Positions 24,001 to 34,043 of a DNA stretch of 40,132 bases are shown in pieces; the first letter of the stretch is position 1, and each line of letters starts with the position of its first letter. A program made the position numbers and the translations under genes. The stretch is from the NCBI GenBank assembly GCA_026981855.1, contig JALSIB010000052.1:1-40132 (forward strand), in the 5' to 3' direction. This DNA comes from Methylothermaceae bacterium (GTDB taxonomy: Bacteria > Pseudomonadota > Gammaproteobacteria > Methylococcales > Methylothermaceae). The notes under the pieces were generated by a model. The model ran no database searches. It was not told where the DNA came from and worked only from the letters and a program-made list of their open reading frames with translations.

Positions 24001-26128
24001 AACGGCAGGCTCCCGGCAAGCGCATGAACCGGTTTCCCCCTCTCCCTTTGGGAGAGAGGCCGGGGGCGAGGGGAAAACACCGTTGGCTTCATCCACCCCA
24101 ACCCCGCTCCCGGAGGGAGAAGGGCTTCGGGGGCGGACAAAATCGGCGCCGGACGGAAAAAACGGGGGGCATGCGATTGTCCTGTCGCTGGACCCCCGGC
24201 GGTTGCGTTTTCTGCTCGCGGTGCTGCTTCTGGCGGTGTTGCCGCACCTGTGGCATCTCCATTGGAGCCATACCGCCCTGTTTCTCGGTTTCTGGGCCTG
24301 GCGCCGGCTGGGGATCGCCCGACCGCGTCTGTTGCCCCGGGGCGTCTGGCTGCCGCTTTTGACCCTGAGCGCGGCGGGGGTGGTGATCGTCACCCGCCAC
24401 GGCGCCATCGACCTGACCACCAGCACCGGCCTGTTCGTCGCCGGCCTCGGGTTGAAGCTGATGGAGCTGAAGAGCGGGCGGGACGTGTATTTCACGGTGC
24501 TGCTCGGTTGGTTCGTGATTCTGACCCAGTTTCTTTACGATCAGTCCCTGGGGATGGCCGCCTGGGCGCTTGCCGGCGTCTCCCTGTTGACGGCGGCGCT
24601 GGTGCGTTTCGATGCCGCCGGATGGCTGGGATGGCGGAGGCTGGCCCGTCATGTGGCGATCCTGGTGGCCCCGGCCGTGCCGGTGATGGTGCTCTTGTTC
24701 CTGTTCTTCCCCCGGCCGCAGGGCGGTTTCATCCATCTGCCCTTCGGCGCCTCGGCGCGGACGGGGTTGTCGGAGGTGATGGAACCGGGGGCCGTTTCCC
24801 GTCTGGCCGCTTCCGCCGAGGTGGCTTTCCGGGTGGATTTCGACGGCGCCCCGCCACCACCGGCGCAGCGTTACTGGCGCGCCCAGGTGTTTTGGCGTTT
24901 CGATGGCCGCCGCTGGCTGGCCCATCCGGCGATGCGCCGCCCGGCGCCCCGGCCGCCGCCCGGTGGGGGACGCGAGTGGCGCTATCAGGTCACCGTCGAG
25001 CCTCATCACCGGCGCTGGCTGTTCAGCCTCGGCACTCCCGCCTCGATCCCCCCGGAGGCGGTGCTGACCCGCGATGGAGTGCTGCTTTCCCCTGACCCCC
25101 TGGACGAGCGGATTCGTTACGCCCTCCGTTCCCGGGAGCGTTACCGTTTTTCTCCGCTCACTTCCCTGGAGCGGCGGGCGGCCCTGCAATTGCCCGCCCC
25201 GCCTTCCGGGCGGATCCAGGCGTTGGTGGCCACCCTCGGAGGCGGCGACGATCCGGAGGCGTTCGCCGCTTCGGTGCTGGCCTGGTTCCGCGACCGGGGG
25301 TTTCGTTACACCCTGAATCCGGGCGCGCTGGGCGGCCATCCGGTGGAGTCGTTCCTGTTCGAGACCCGCGCCGGTTTCTGCGAGCACTATGCTTCGGCCT
25401 TCGTCTATCTGATGCGCGCGGCGGGCATTCCCGCCCGCATCGTCGGCGGCTACATGGGCGGCTTCGTCAATCCCCGGGGCGGATTTCTCGAGGTTTACCA
25501 GGCTAACGCCCATGCCTGGGCGGAGATCTGGGTGGAGGGCAAAGGCTGGGTGCGGGTCGATCCCACCCGCGCGGTGGCGCCCGCCTACGTGGAGCAGGTG
25601 CAGTCGCTCGATGAGCCGCTCACCGAATCCGCCGCCGAGCGCCTCACCCGCTCCCACCCCGAGGCCGTTCGCAAAGAGGAGAAAAAGGCGGGGATTCAGA
25701 ATGACTGGCCGCGCCGGGTGCGAATTCTGCTCTCCGCCATCGATCACCGTTGGCATTTGTGGGTGCTGGGGTATGACCGCCGCGCCCAGGCGAGACTGCT
25801 CGGCTGGCTGGGGGAGCGCTGGCCCGGCTTGGTTCTGTCTCTGGCGGGGCTGCTGGCCTGGCGATTGCGGCGGCGGGCGTCCCCGTCCCCCGACCCTTTG
25901 ACGGCGGCTTATGACAGGTTCCTGCGGCGCCTGGGCCGCAAGGGACTGGTGAAGGCCGGCGCGGAGACGCCCGCCGCCTTCGCCCGGCGCGCGGCCCGGA
26001 CGTTTCCGCAATGGGCGGAACAGATCGACACGGTCACCCGGCTGTTTCTCCAGGCCCATTACGGCCGCGGCGACCGCCGCCGGGCGGCGCGGGCGCTGCA
26101 GGCGGCGTTGAGACGCTGGCGGCCTTGA
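23993..26128 (+). CDS. TgpA-like transmembrane transglutaminase with repeat-encoded N-terminus
   Basis: A 711-residue membrane protein. Residues of about 8-63 are encoded by a copy of the dispersed repeat (24015-24182) and look like junk (SPSPFGREAGGEG, TPLPEGEGLRGR, PDGKNGGHAI). The normal TgpA start, SLDPRRLRFLLAVLLLAVLP, follows at 65. Five or so membrane helices (72-240) lead to a periplasmic transglutaminase core: RAGFCEHYASAFVYLMRAAG (Cys463), ANAHAWAEIWVEGKGW (His507) and RVDPTRAVAP (Asp523). A last helix (about 608-625) and a DUF4129-like tail follow. GTG 23993 has a strong GGAGGGG site, and no usable in-frame ATG/GTG/TTG is seen between the repeat and the first helix, so the repeat must be translated. 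TgpA is essential in Pseudomonas aeruginosa; the substrate is unknown. Confidence 0.88.
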   Translation: MTETAGSRQAHEPVSPSPFGREAGGEGKTPLASSTPTPLPEGEGLRGRTKSAPDGKNGGHAIVLSLDPRRLRFLLAVLLLAVLPHLWHLHWSHTALFLGFWAWRRLGIARPRLLPRGVWLPLLTLSAAGVVIVTRHGAIDLTTSTGLFVAGLGLKLMELKSGRDVYFTVLLGWFVILTQFLYDQSLGMAAWALAGVSLLTAALVRFDAAGWLGWRRLARHVAILVAPAVPVMVLLFLFFPRPQGGFIHLPFGASARTGLSEVMEPGAVSRLAASAEVAFRVDFDGAPPPPAQRYWRAQVFWRFDGRRWLAHPAMRRPAPRPPPGGGREWRYQVTVEPHHRRWLFSLGTPASIPPEAVLTRDGVLLSPDPLDERIRYALRSRERYRFSPLTSLERRAALQLPAPPSGRIQALVATLGGGDDPEAFAASVLAWFRDRGFRYTLNPGALGGHPVESFLFETRAGFCEHYASAFVYLMRAAGIPARIVGGYMGGFVNPRGGFLEVYQANAHAWAEIWVEGKGWVRVDPTRAVAPAYVEQVQSLDEPLTESAAERLTRSHPEAVRKEEKKAGIQNDWPRRVRILLSAIDHRWHLWVLGYDRRAQARLLGWLGERWPGLVLSLAGLLAWRLRRRASPSPDPLTAAYDRFLRRLGRKGLVKAGAETPAAFARRAARTFPQWAEQIDTVTRLFLQAHYGRGDRRRAARALQAALRRWRP
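24015..24182. repeat. MITE-like repeat, long copy, inside the transglutaminase gene
   Basis: About 168 bp. The ends GGCAAGCGCATGA and GCATGCGATTGTC are related to the termini of the short copy at 755-856. The internal GGAGAAGGGCTTC and GGAAAAAACGGGG blocks are also shared. It has an extra central part with hairpins CTCTCCC-TTT-GGGAGAG and CTCCC-GGA-GGGAG. It keeps the reading frame of the host gene open. Confidence 0.65.
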
Positions 26129-26159
26129 CAGGGGGGGGCGTCCGGCCCCCTGGCCTTTT
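26129..26159 (+). terminator. Probable terminator of MoxR operon
   Basis: CAGGGGG pairs with CCCCCTG around a G-rich loop and is followed by GCCTTTTC. The stem is strong but the T-run is short, directly after the transglutaminase stop at 26128. Confidence 0.45.
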
Positions 26160-26160
26160 C

Positions 26161-26200
26161 GGTGCGGCATATGCCCCGGGATTGCGGCATATGCCGCACC
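26161..26200. repeat. Perfect 15-bp inverted repeat with NdeI-like CATATG core
   Basis: GGTGCGGCATATGCC and GGCATATGCCGCACC are exact inverse complements with a 10-bp spacer. Each arm also contains a smaller palindrome (GGCATATGCC). No T-run follows, so it is unlikely to be a simple terminator. It lies upstream of the sigma54-like promoter and could be a pair of regulator sites or a REP-like element. Confidence 0.6.
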
Positions 26201-26251
26201 CGGTCCGGACGCCGGCGGGGAAGGGCTGGCCCGATGCCGTGATTTCCATCT

Positions 26252-26267
26252 TGGCATGGAGATTGCT
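26252..26267 (+). promoter_or_regulatory. Sigma54 (-24/-12) promoter of flippase/pseudaminic acid operon
   Basis: TGGCATGGAGATTGCT matches TGGCACG-N4-TTGCW at all but one fixed position, with GG and GC 12 bp apart. The expected start near 26278 lies about 54 bp before the flippase ATG. No ribosome site of note precedes that ATG (only GAGACG). Sigma54 control is known for many flagellar and surface-glycan genes. Confidence 0.7.
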
Positions 26268-26331
26268 TAAATATCAGGATCGGGAATCCGGCTATACTTC
26301 CCTCAGTGCCTTCACAAACGATCGAGACGTC

Positions 26332-29132
<2,801 letters not shown>

Positions 29133-29134
29133 CC

Positions 29135-30292
29135 ATGATCCCGTATGGCCAGCAGGAGGTGACCGAGAAAGATGTCGCCGAGGTGGTTCGTGTGTTGCGT
29201 TCACACTTCCTCACCCAGGGGCCGGAGGTGCCGCGCTTCGAGCAGGCAGTGGCAGAATATTGCGGTGCAGCGCATGCGGTGGCCGTGAACTCTGCTACCT
29301 CGGCGTTGCATTTGGCCTGTCGGGCGCTGGGGCTGGGGCCGGGAGACACCCTGTGGACATCGCCTATCACCTTCGTGGCCTCGGCCAACTGTGGAGCCTA
29401 TTGCGGCGCATCGGTGGACTTCGTGGACATCGACCCCGCCACCGGCAACATTTCCCTGCTTGCACTGGAGGGGAAACTGACGCGGGCGCAGGCGGAGGGT
29501 CGCCTGCCGAAGGTGCTGGTGGTGGTGCATTACGCTGGGCTGAGCGCGCCAATGCGGGAGATCGCAGCTTTGTGCCGCCCGCTCGGCATCCGCATCATCG
29601 AGGACGCAGCACACGCCATTGGTGGCACATATGAGAATGAACCGGTGGGCAACTGCCGCTACAGCGACATTGTGGTGTTTTCCTTCCATCCCGTGAAGAT
29701 CATTACCTCCGCCGAAGGAGGCATGGCATTGACCAACAATGCCACCCTGGCCGAGCGCATGCGTCTGTTGCGCAGCCACGGCATCACCCGTGAGCCGCAG
29801 GCATTGAAGTACGACGATGCACCCTGGTATTACGAGCAGCACGATCTAGGCTACAACTATCGCATGCCGGACGTGCTTGCCGCCCTGGGCCGCAGCCAGT
29901 TGAAACGTCTGGATGACTACGTGGCCCGGCGTCATGCGCTGGCGCAGCGTTATGACGAGTTGCTGGCCGGGCTGCCGCTGATGCTGCCCACGTATGAGGC
30001 GCCTGATGCACGCTCTGCCCTGCATCTATATGTGGTGCAGATAGATGAAGAAAAGGCAGGCAAGACGCGCCGCGAAATATTCAAGGCCATGCGTGCCGCT
30101 GGCATTGGTGTGCAGGTGCATTACATTCCCGTGCACCTGCAACCATTCTACCGTCGCCTGGGCTTCGCCCCCGGCGACTTCCCGGTAGCGGAAGCCTTCT
30201 ACGCCCGCTGCATGAGCCTGCCGCTGTTTCCGGATTTGGGAGAAGACAGAGAGGACCAAGTGATATCGGCTCTGCAAGGAGCACTGTCATGA
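29135..30292 (+). CDS. pseC: UDP-4-amino-4,6-dideoxy-N-acetyl-L-altrosamine transaminase, PseC
   Basis: A 385-residue PLP-dependent aminotransferase of the DegT/DnrJ/EryC1 family. It transfers an amino group from glutamate to the PseB product. MIPYGQQEVTEKDVAEVVRV is a typical PseC N-terminus. The PLP lysine is Lys188 in FSFHPVKIITSAEGG, and the phosphate-binding region is VNSATSALHLACRALGLG. DLGYNYRMPDVLAALGRSQL is also conserved. It overlaps pseF by 4 bp (ATGA). Placement between pseB and pseF leaves little doubt about the substrate. Confidence 0.95.
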   Translation: MIPYGQQEVTEKDVAEVVRVLRSHFLTQGPEVPRFEQAVAEYCGAAHAVAVNSATSALHLACRALGLGPGDTLWTSPITFVASANCGAYCGASVDFVDIDPATGNISLLALEGKLTRAQAEGRLPKVLVVVHYAGLSAPMREIAALCRPLGIRIIEDAAHAIGGTYENEPVGNCRYSDIVVFSFHPVKIITSAEGGMALTNNATLAERMRLLRSHGITREPQALKYDDAPWYYEQHDLGYNYRMPDVLAALGRSQLKRLDDYVARRHALAQRYDELLAGLPLMLPTYEAPDARSALHLYVVQIDEEKAGKTRREIFKAMRAAGIGVQVHYIPVHLQPFYRRLGFAPGDFPVAEAFYARCMSLPLFPDLGEDREDQVISALQGALS

Positions 30293-30993
30293 CCATTGCC
30301 GTAATTCCAGCACGAGGTGGCTCCAAACGTATCCCTCGCAAAAATATCCGCCCTTTCCTGGGCAAACCCATCATCGCTTGGTCGATTGAGGCTGCTCGCA
30401 AGAGTGCATTGTTCGATCATGTCATCGTCTCAACGGATGACGAGGAAATTGCCGCTGTTGCCCGAAAATGGGGAGCGGAAGTTCCTTTCATGCGTCCGGC
30501 AGAACTCGCTGATGACCATACCGGCACCATGCCGGTGGTAGCCCATGCATTGCGGTGGGCCATGGAGAATGGCTGGTCGGCGGACCCTGTATGCTGCATC
30601 TATGCAACAGCCCCCTTCGTTAGGGTGGCAGATTTGAAGAGAGGCCATGAATTGCTGATGGAATCCGGCAAGGCGCATGCCTTCACGGTAACCCCGTATC
30701 CCTATCCCATTCAGCGGGCCTTGCGCATCACGGCGGATGGCGGCATGGAAATGTTTCAGCCCGAGCATTACCACAGCCGCTCGCAGGATCTGGAGCCGGC
30801 TTGGCATGATGCGGGCCAGTTTTACTGGAGTCGAGCCCAGGCTGTCCTGCAGGGCATTCCGATCTTCTCGGCCCGATCCGCTCCCATCAAACTGCCGCCA
30901 CACCGCGTGCAAGACATCGATACGGAAGAGGATTGGGTGCGGGCGGAACTCCTGATGCGCATCCTTCGGGAAGAAGATGCAGTGCAAGAGTAA
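30289..30993 (+). CDS. pseF: CMP-pseudaminic acid synthetase, PseF
   Basis: A 234-residue cytidylyltransferase that activates pseudaminic acid with CTP to CMP-Pse, the last step of the pathway. The N-terminal CTP-binding motif is IPARGGSKRIPRKNI (6-20). FDHVIVSTDDEEIAAVA, YATAPFV and the C-terminal PHRVQDIDTEEDW, which carries metal-binding acidic residues, follow. These match NeuA/PseF/KdsB-fold enzymes. It is joined to pseC by a 4-bp overlap and to pseG by a 1-bp overlap (TAATG), so strict co-translation is expected. Confidence 0.93.
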   Translation: MTIAVIPARGGSKRIPRKNIRPFLGKPIIAWSIEAARKSALFDHVIVSTDDEEIAAVARKWGAEVPFMRPAELADDHTGTMPVVAHALRWAMENGWSADPVCCIYATAPFVRVADLKRGHELLMESGKAHAFTVTPYPYPIQRALRITADGGMEMFQPEHYHSRSQDLEPAWHDAGQFYWSRAQAVLQGIPIFSARSAPIKLPPHRVQDIDTEEDWVRAELLMRILREEDAVQE

Positions 30994-32579
30994 TGGAAAA
31001 GGACAACACATCCATCGCCATCCGCGCAGATGCATCGGAAGAGATGGGCACGGGACACATCATGCGCTGCCTGACGCTGGCCGATGAGCTGAAGCGGCGC
31101 GGCGCGGAGGTAACGTTCATCTGCCGCAGCATTCTGCCGATGCTGCGTGAACGCATTGCAAGGGCTGGGCATGCGTTGCGGATGCTGCCACCCGCTGCGG
31201 CGGACGAGCCGCCCAACGATGGCCCACCCCACGCCCATTGGCTGAAGGCGCATTGGCGCACCGACGCCGAACACACGCAGGCTGTCTTGCGCGAGCTTGG
31301 CGGGGCTGATTGGCTGGTGGTGGATCACTATGCGCTGGATGCGCGGTGGGAAAGGCAGATACGCCCGCTGGCAGCGCGCATCATGGTCATCGACGACCTG
31401 GCCGACCGCGCCCATGATTGCGATCTGCTGCTGGATCAGACTCCGGGGCGACAGGTGGCAGATTATCACGGCCTCGTGCCCGGTGCATGCAGGCTGTTGA
31501 TGGGCGCGCAATATGCCTTGTTGCGCCCGGAGTTTGCACGGCTGCGCCCCTCCGCCCTCCGGAGGCGGCAACAGCAGCGGCGGGTGGAGCGGCTGCTGGT
31601 GAATTTTGGCGGCTCCGCGCCGGAGGAACTTTCGCGCATGGTGCTGCGGGCCATTGCCGAAGCCGCGCCGGCTGACATCATCGTCGATTTCGCCACCGGC
31701 GCCACCGACCCGCGCGCTGCAGGTCTGGAGGCGCTGGCAGCCGACATGCCCCAGCAGGTCAACTTTCACGGCTTCGATGCCAACATGGCGCAACTGATGC
31801 ACGATGCTGATCTTGCCATCGGCGCCGGCGGCGTTTCCGCGCTGGAGCGCGCTTGCATGGGGTTGCCCAGTATCCTGCTGTCATTGGCGGAAAACCAGCA
31901 AGACAACGCCCGGCGACTGCAAGAGCGCAATGCTGCGTTCGTCTTCCCTGCCCCAAATGCAAAACCTCTCGGTGCATTGCTCGACAGGCTGTTCCAGCAA
32001 GCCGAGACGTGGCAAACCATGCAGAAAGGATGTGCCGCGCTGACTGACGGGCTGGGCGCTGCTCTTGCCGCCGTGGCTATGTTGCCGGAGACTTCCCGCA
32101 CGGGGGCGAACATCACCTTGCGCCCCATGACGCTTGAGGATGCGGATACCATTTTTCGCTGGCAGCATCAGCCGGGCATGCGACGCTACTTCCGCAACCC
32201 CGAGCCACCGACACGGACGGAGCATGACGCATGGATGAAACGCATTCTGGCTGATCCGGGAGAGCTGGCCTGGATCATCCTGCAGGACGACACCCCTGCC
32301 GGTTTGCTGCGCCTGACCGAACGGAATGACGAAACCTGGGAAATAGACATTCTTGTGGATCAGGACCACTGGCAGCATGGCATTGCGAAATCAGCCATCA
32401 GGCTGATGCAGTCGCTCGCAGCAGGCCGCAAGCTCCTCGCCGTGGTACATGAGGAAAACCACCCGTCGTGCAAGCTGTTTCTGGCTTGTGGTTTCATGGA
32501 GGATCCAGCAACTGAAACGGATGGTAGCTTTCGGCATTTTCTGCTAAACAGCAATCCGCCTCGCAGACCATTTACATGA
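30993..32579 (+). CDS. pseG: Fused PseG hydrolase and GNAT acetyltransferase (PseH-like)
   Basis: A 528-residue two-domain protein. Residues 1 to about 360 are PseG, the UDP-sugar hydrolase that releases 2,4-diacetamido-2,4,6-trideoxy-L-altrose: IRADASEEMGTGHIMRCLTL carries the GxGHxxR motif (His22), and DLAIGAGGVSALERACMG (about 270-287) is the UDP-binding loop of the GT-B-like fold. Residues of about 372-522 form a GNAT domain (ITLRPMTLEDADTIFRWQHQ, then WEIDILVDQDHWQHGIAKSA). This probably supplies the PseH acetylation that precedes PseG action. No separate pseH gene is in the cluster, which supports the reading. I use the ATG at 30993, which overlaps the pseF stop; an upstream in-frame extension is not needed. 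Confidence 0.88.
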   Translation: MEKDNTSIAIRADASEEMGTGHIMRCLTLADELKRRGAEVTFICRSILPMLRERIARAGHALRMLPPAAADEPPNDGPPHAHWLKAHWRTDAEHTQAVLRELGGADWLVVDHYALDARWERQIRPLAARIMVIDDLADRAHDCDLLLDQTPGRQVADYHGLVPGACRLLMGAQYALLRPEFARLRPSALRRRQQQRRVERLLVNFGGSAPEELSRMVLRAIAEAAPADIIVDFATGATDPRAAGLEALAADMPQQVNFHGFDANMAQLMHDADLAIGAGGVSALERACMGLPSILLSLAENQQDNARRLQERNAAFVFPAPNAKPLGALLDRLFQQAETWQTMQKGCAALTDGLGAALAAVAMLPETSRTGANITLRPMTLEDADTIFRWQHQPGMRRYFRNPEPPTRTEHDAWMKRILADPGELAWIILQDDTPAGLLRLTERNDETWEIDILVDQDHWQHGIAKSAIRLMQSLAAGRKLLAVVHEENHPSCKLFLACGFMEDPATETDGSFRHFLLNSNPPRRPFT

Positions 32580-32607
32580 ACACGGCATCTGTCTGAGAGA
32601 GAAAGTC

Positions 32608-32673
32608 ATGAGCATATTTGTTCCTCGCTACATCATGGGCAAAGCATCACTACGAAAAGAAAATGACGGTTAA
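32608..32673 (+). CDS. Possible 21-residue leader ORF
   Basis: A small frame (MSIFVPRYIMGKASLRKEND plus one residue) starts behind GAGAGAGAAAG and ends 8 bp inside the formyltransferase gene, whose ATG lies within its last codons. The formyltransferase has only a weak ribosome site, so this leader could couple translation. It resembles nothing I recognise and may be chance. Confidence 0.25.
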   Translation: MSIFVPRYIMGKASLRKENDG

Positions 32674-33373
32674 TCATCAAACATTCATGATTGCGACCAT
32701 CCACCCATGGAATGTTCAGCGTTTCATGGAATACCGTGGTCGTCTTCCCGGAGAATGGCATCTCGTTCTTTCGCCAAAAGATCTGACGGCGGCGAGAGTG
32801 GCAGCCATAAAACCTAGATATCTCTTCTTTCCTCACTGGTCATGGAAAGTGCCCAGGGAAGTTTTTGAACAGACCGAATCCATCCTGTTTCACATGACTG
32901 ATTTGCCATATGGCAGGGGGGGGAGCCCCTTGCAGAATCTCATTGTGCGTGGTCATCAAGAAACCGTGATCTCGGCTGTTAGAATGACCGAGGAGCTGGA
33001 TGCTGGCCCCATCTATATGAAGCGTCCTCTTGACCTTGGTGGCAGCGCGCTGGAAATATTCGAGCGTGCCAGCTCCATCATCTTCGAGATGATCGAGGAA
33101 ATCGTGCAAACTAACCCTGTGCCGTTGGAACAGCAAGGAACACCCACATACTTCAAGCGGCGAACGCCTGACATGAGTCGGCTTCCTGAGAATATCTCTT
33201 CTCTTGAACAGTTATATGATCACATCAGGATGCTTGATGCTCCCGGCTATCCGCAAGCGTTTCTGGATCAGAAAAATTATCGCATCGAATTTTCCAAAAC
33301 TACCTTGAAAGACGGTCAGCTGGAAGCAAAGGCCAGGATATCCATGAAAGATCACGATGGCGAGGATGAGTAA
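32663..33373 (+). CDS. Formyltransferase-family sugar N-formyltransferase
   Basis: A 236-residue enzyme of the methionyl-tRNA formyltransferase fold, which moves a formyl group from N10-formyl-tetrahydrofolate to an amino sugar. The active-site region FHMTDLPYGRGGSPLQNLI (76-94) holds the catalytic His77, and TEELDAGPIYMKRPL (109-123) holds the conserved Asp113. The Asn expected before the His motif is less clear. Size and the missing tRNA-binding domain point to a small-molecule substrate. In a pseudaminic acid cluster the likely target is an amino group of the sugar or its nucleotide precursor; N-formylated pseudaminic acid is known in Pseudomonas. The start is ATG 32663 by family N-terminus; TTG 32618 is possible. 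It overlaps the next gene by 17 bp. Confidence 0.78.
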   Translation: MTVNHQTFMIATIHPWNVQRFMEYRGRLPGEWHLVLSPKDLTAARVAAIKPRYLFFPHWSWKVPREVFEQTESILFHMTDLPYGRGGSPLQNLIVRGHQETVISAVRMTEELDAGPIYMKRPLDLGGSALEIFERASSIIFEMIEEIVQTNPVPLEQQGTPTYFKRRTPDMSRLPENISSLEQLYDHIRMLDAPGYPQAFLDQKNYRIEFSKTTLKDGQLEAKARISMKDHDGEDE

Positions 33374-34043
33374 AACAGAAAATATCCTGACCATTGCCGC
33401 GCATCCGGATGACGAGGCGTTGGGCTGTGGGGGCACGCTGGCCAGGCATGTGGTGGCGGGAGACCGTGTGCAATGCCTGTTTCTGGCGGATGGTGCCGGT
33501 TCGCGTGGCGAGGGCACCGATGTCGTCCTGCGGCAACAGCAGGCGGAAGCTGCTGCGCGGAAGCTTGGTGCGGCCATGCCTATCCTGCTGGATTTCCCGG
33601 ACAACCGCATGGACTGCGTGCCATTGCTGGATATCGTGCAGGCGATAGAAAAAGTCATTGCCAAGGTGCGCCCGGACATCATCTATACCCACCACGGCAA
33701 TGATCTGAACATCGACCATCGCATTGTGCATCAGGCGGTCCTTACCGCCTGCCGCCCGCAGCCTGGCTCTTGCGTGCGCGCCATCTACGGTTTCGAAGTG
33801 CCTTCCAGCACCGAATGGGCCTCTGTGGAGGTCGCGTCTGCCTTCAGGCCGGTGCGTTTTGTCAGCATCTCCGATTTCCTTCAGCAAAAATTGGCGTTGC
33901 TGGACTGCTACGCGGAAGAGATGCGCCCCTCTCCCCATGCGCGCTCACGCGAGGCCGTGGAGGCGCTTGCCAAGTGGCGCGGCGCCACGGTAGGAGTGGC
34001 GGCGGCGGAGGCCTACAGCGTCATTCGGGAGATCGTGGCATGA
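33357..34043 (+). CDS. PIG-L/LmbE-family N-deacetylase
   Basis: A 228-residue zinc-dependent deacetylase. The signature AAHPDDEALGCGG (14-26) gives the metal ligands His16 and Asp19 and the catalytic acid pair. YTHHGNDLNIDHRIVH (110-125) supplies the distal His. This family removes N-acetyl groups from sugars such as GlcNAc-PI, bacillithiol and mycothiol precursors. It sits between the formyltransferase and pseI, overlapping both neighbours (17 bp and ATGA), so it belongs to the glycan pathway. An attractive reading is removal of an acetyl group that the formyltransferase then replaces (inference). Start 33357 or 33366 cannot be decided. Confidence 0.82.
   Translation: MARMSKTENILTIAAHPDDEALGCGGTLARHVVAGDRVQCLFLADGAGSRGEGTDVVLRQQQAEAAARKLGAAMPILLDFPDNRMDCVPLLDIVQAIEKVIAKVRPDIIYTHHGNDLNIDHRIVHQAVLTACRPQPGSCVRAIYGFEVPSSTEWASVEVASAFRPVRFVSISDFLQQKLALLDCYAEEMRPSPHARSREAVEALAKWRGATVGVAAAEAYSVIREIVA

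Noticed and set aside
24089-26257. Long minus-strand frame opposite the transglutaminase
   Set aside because: The plus strand carries the complete Cys-His-Asp transglutaminase; the antisense frame has no recognisable domain.
30933-30992. Upstream extension of the pseG-GNAT frame
   Set aside because: It lies inside pseF, is not family-like, and the ATG at 30993 overlaps the pseF stop in the usual coupled way.
33770-34039. Upstream extension of the pseI frame
   Set aside because: It covers the deacetylase gene in another frame. The NeuB-type N-terminus begins at ATG 34040.
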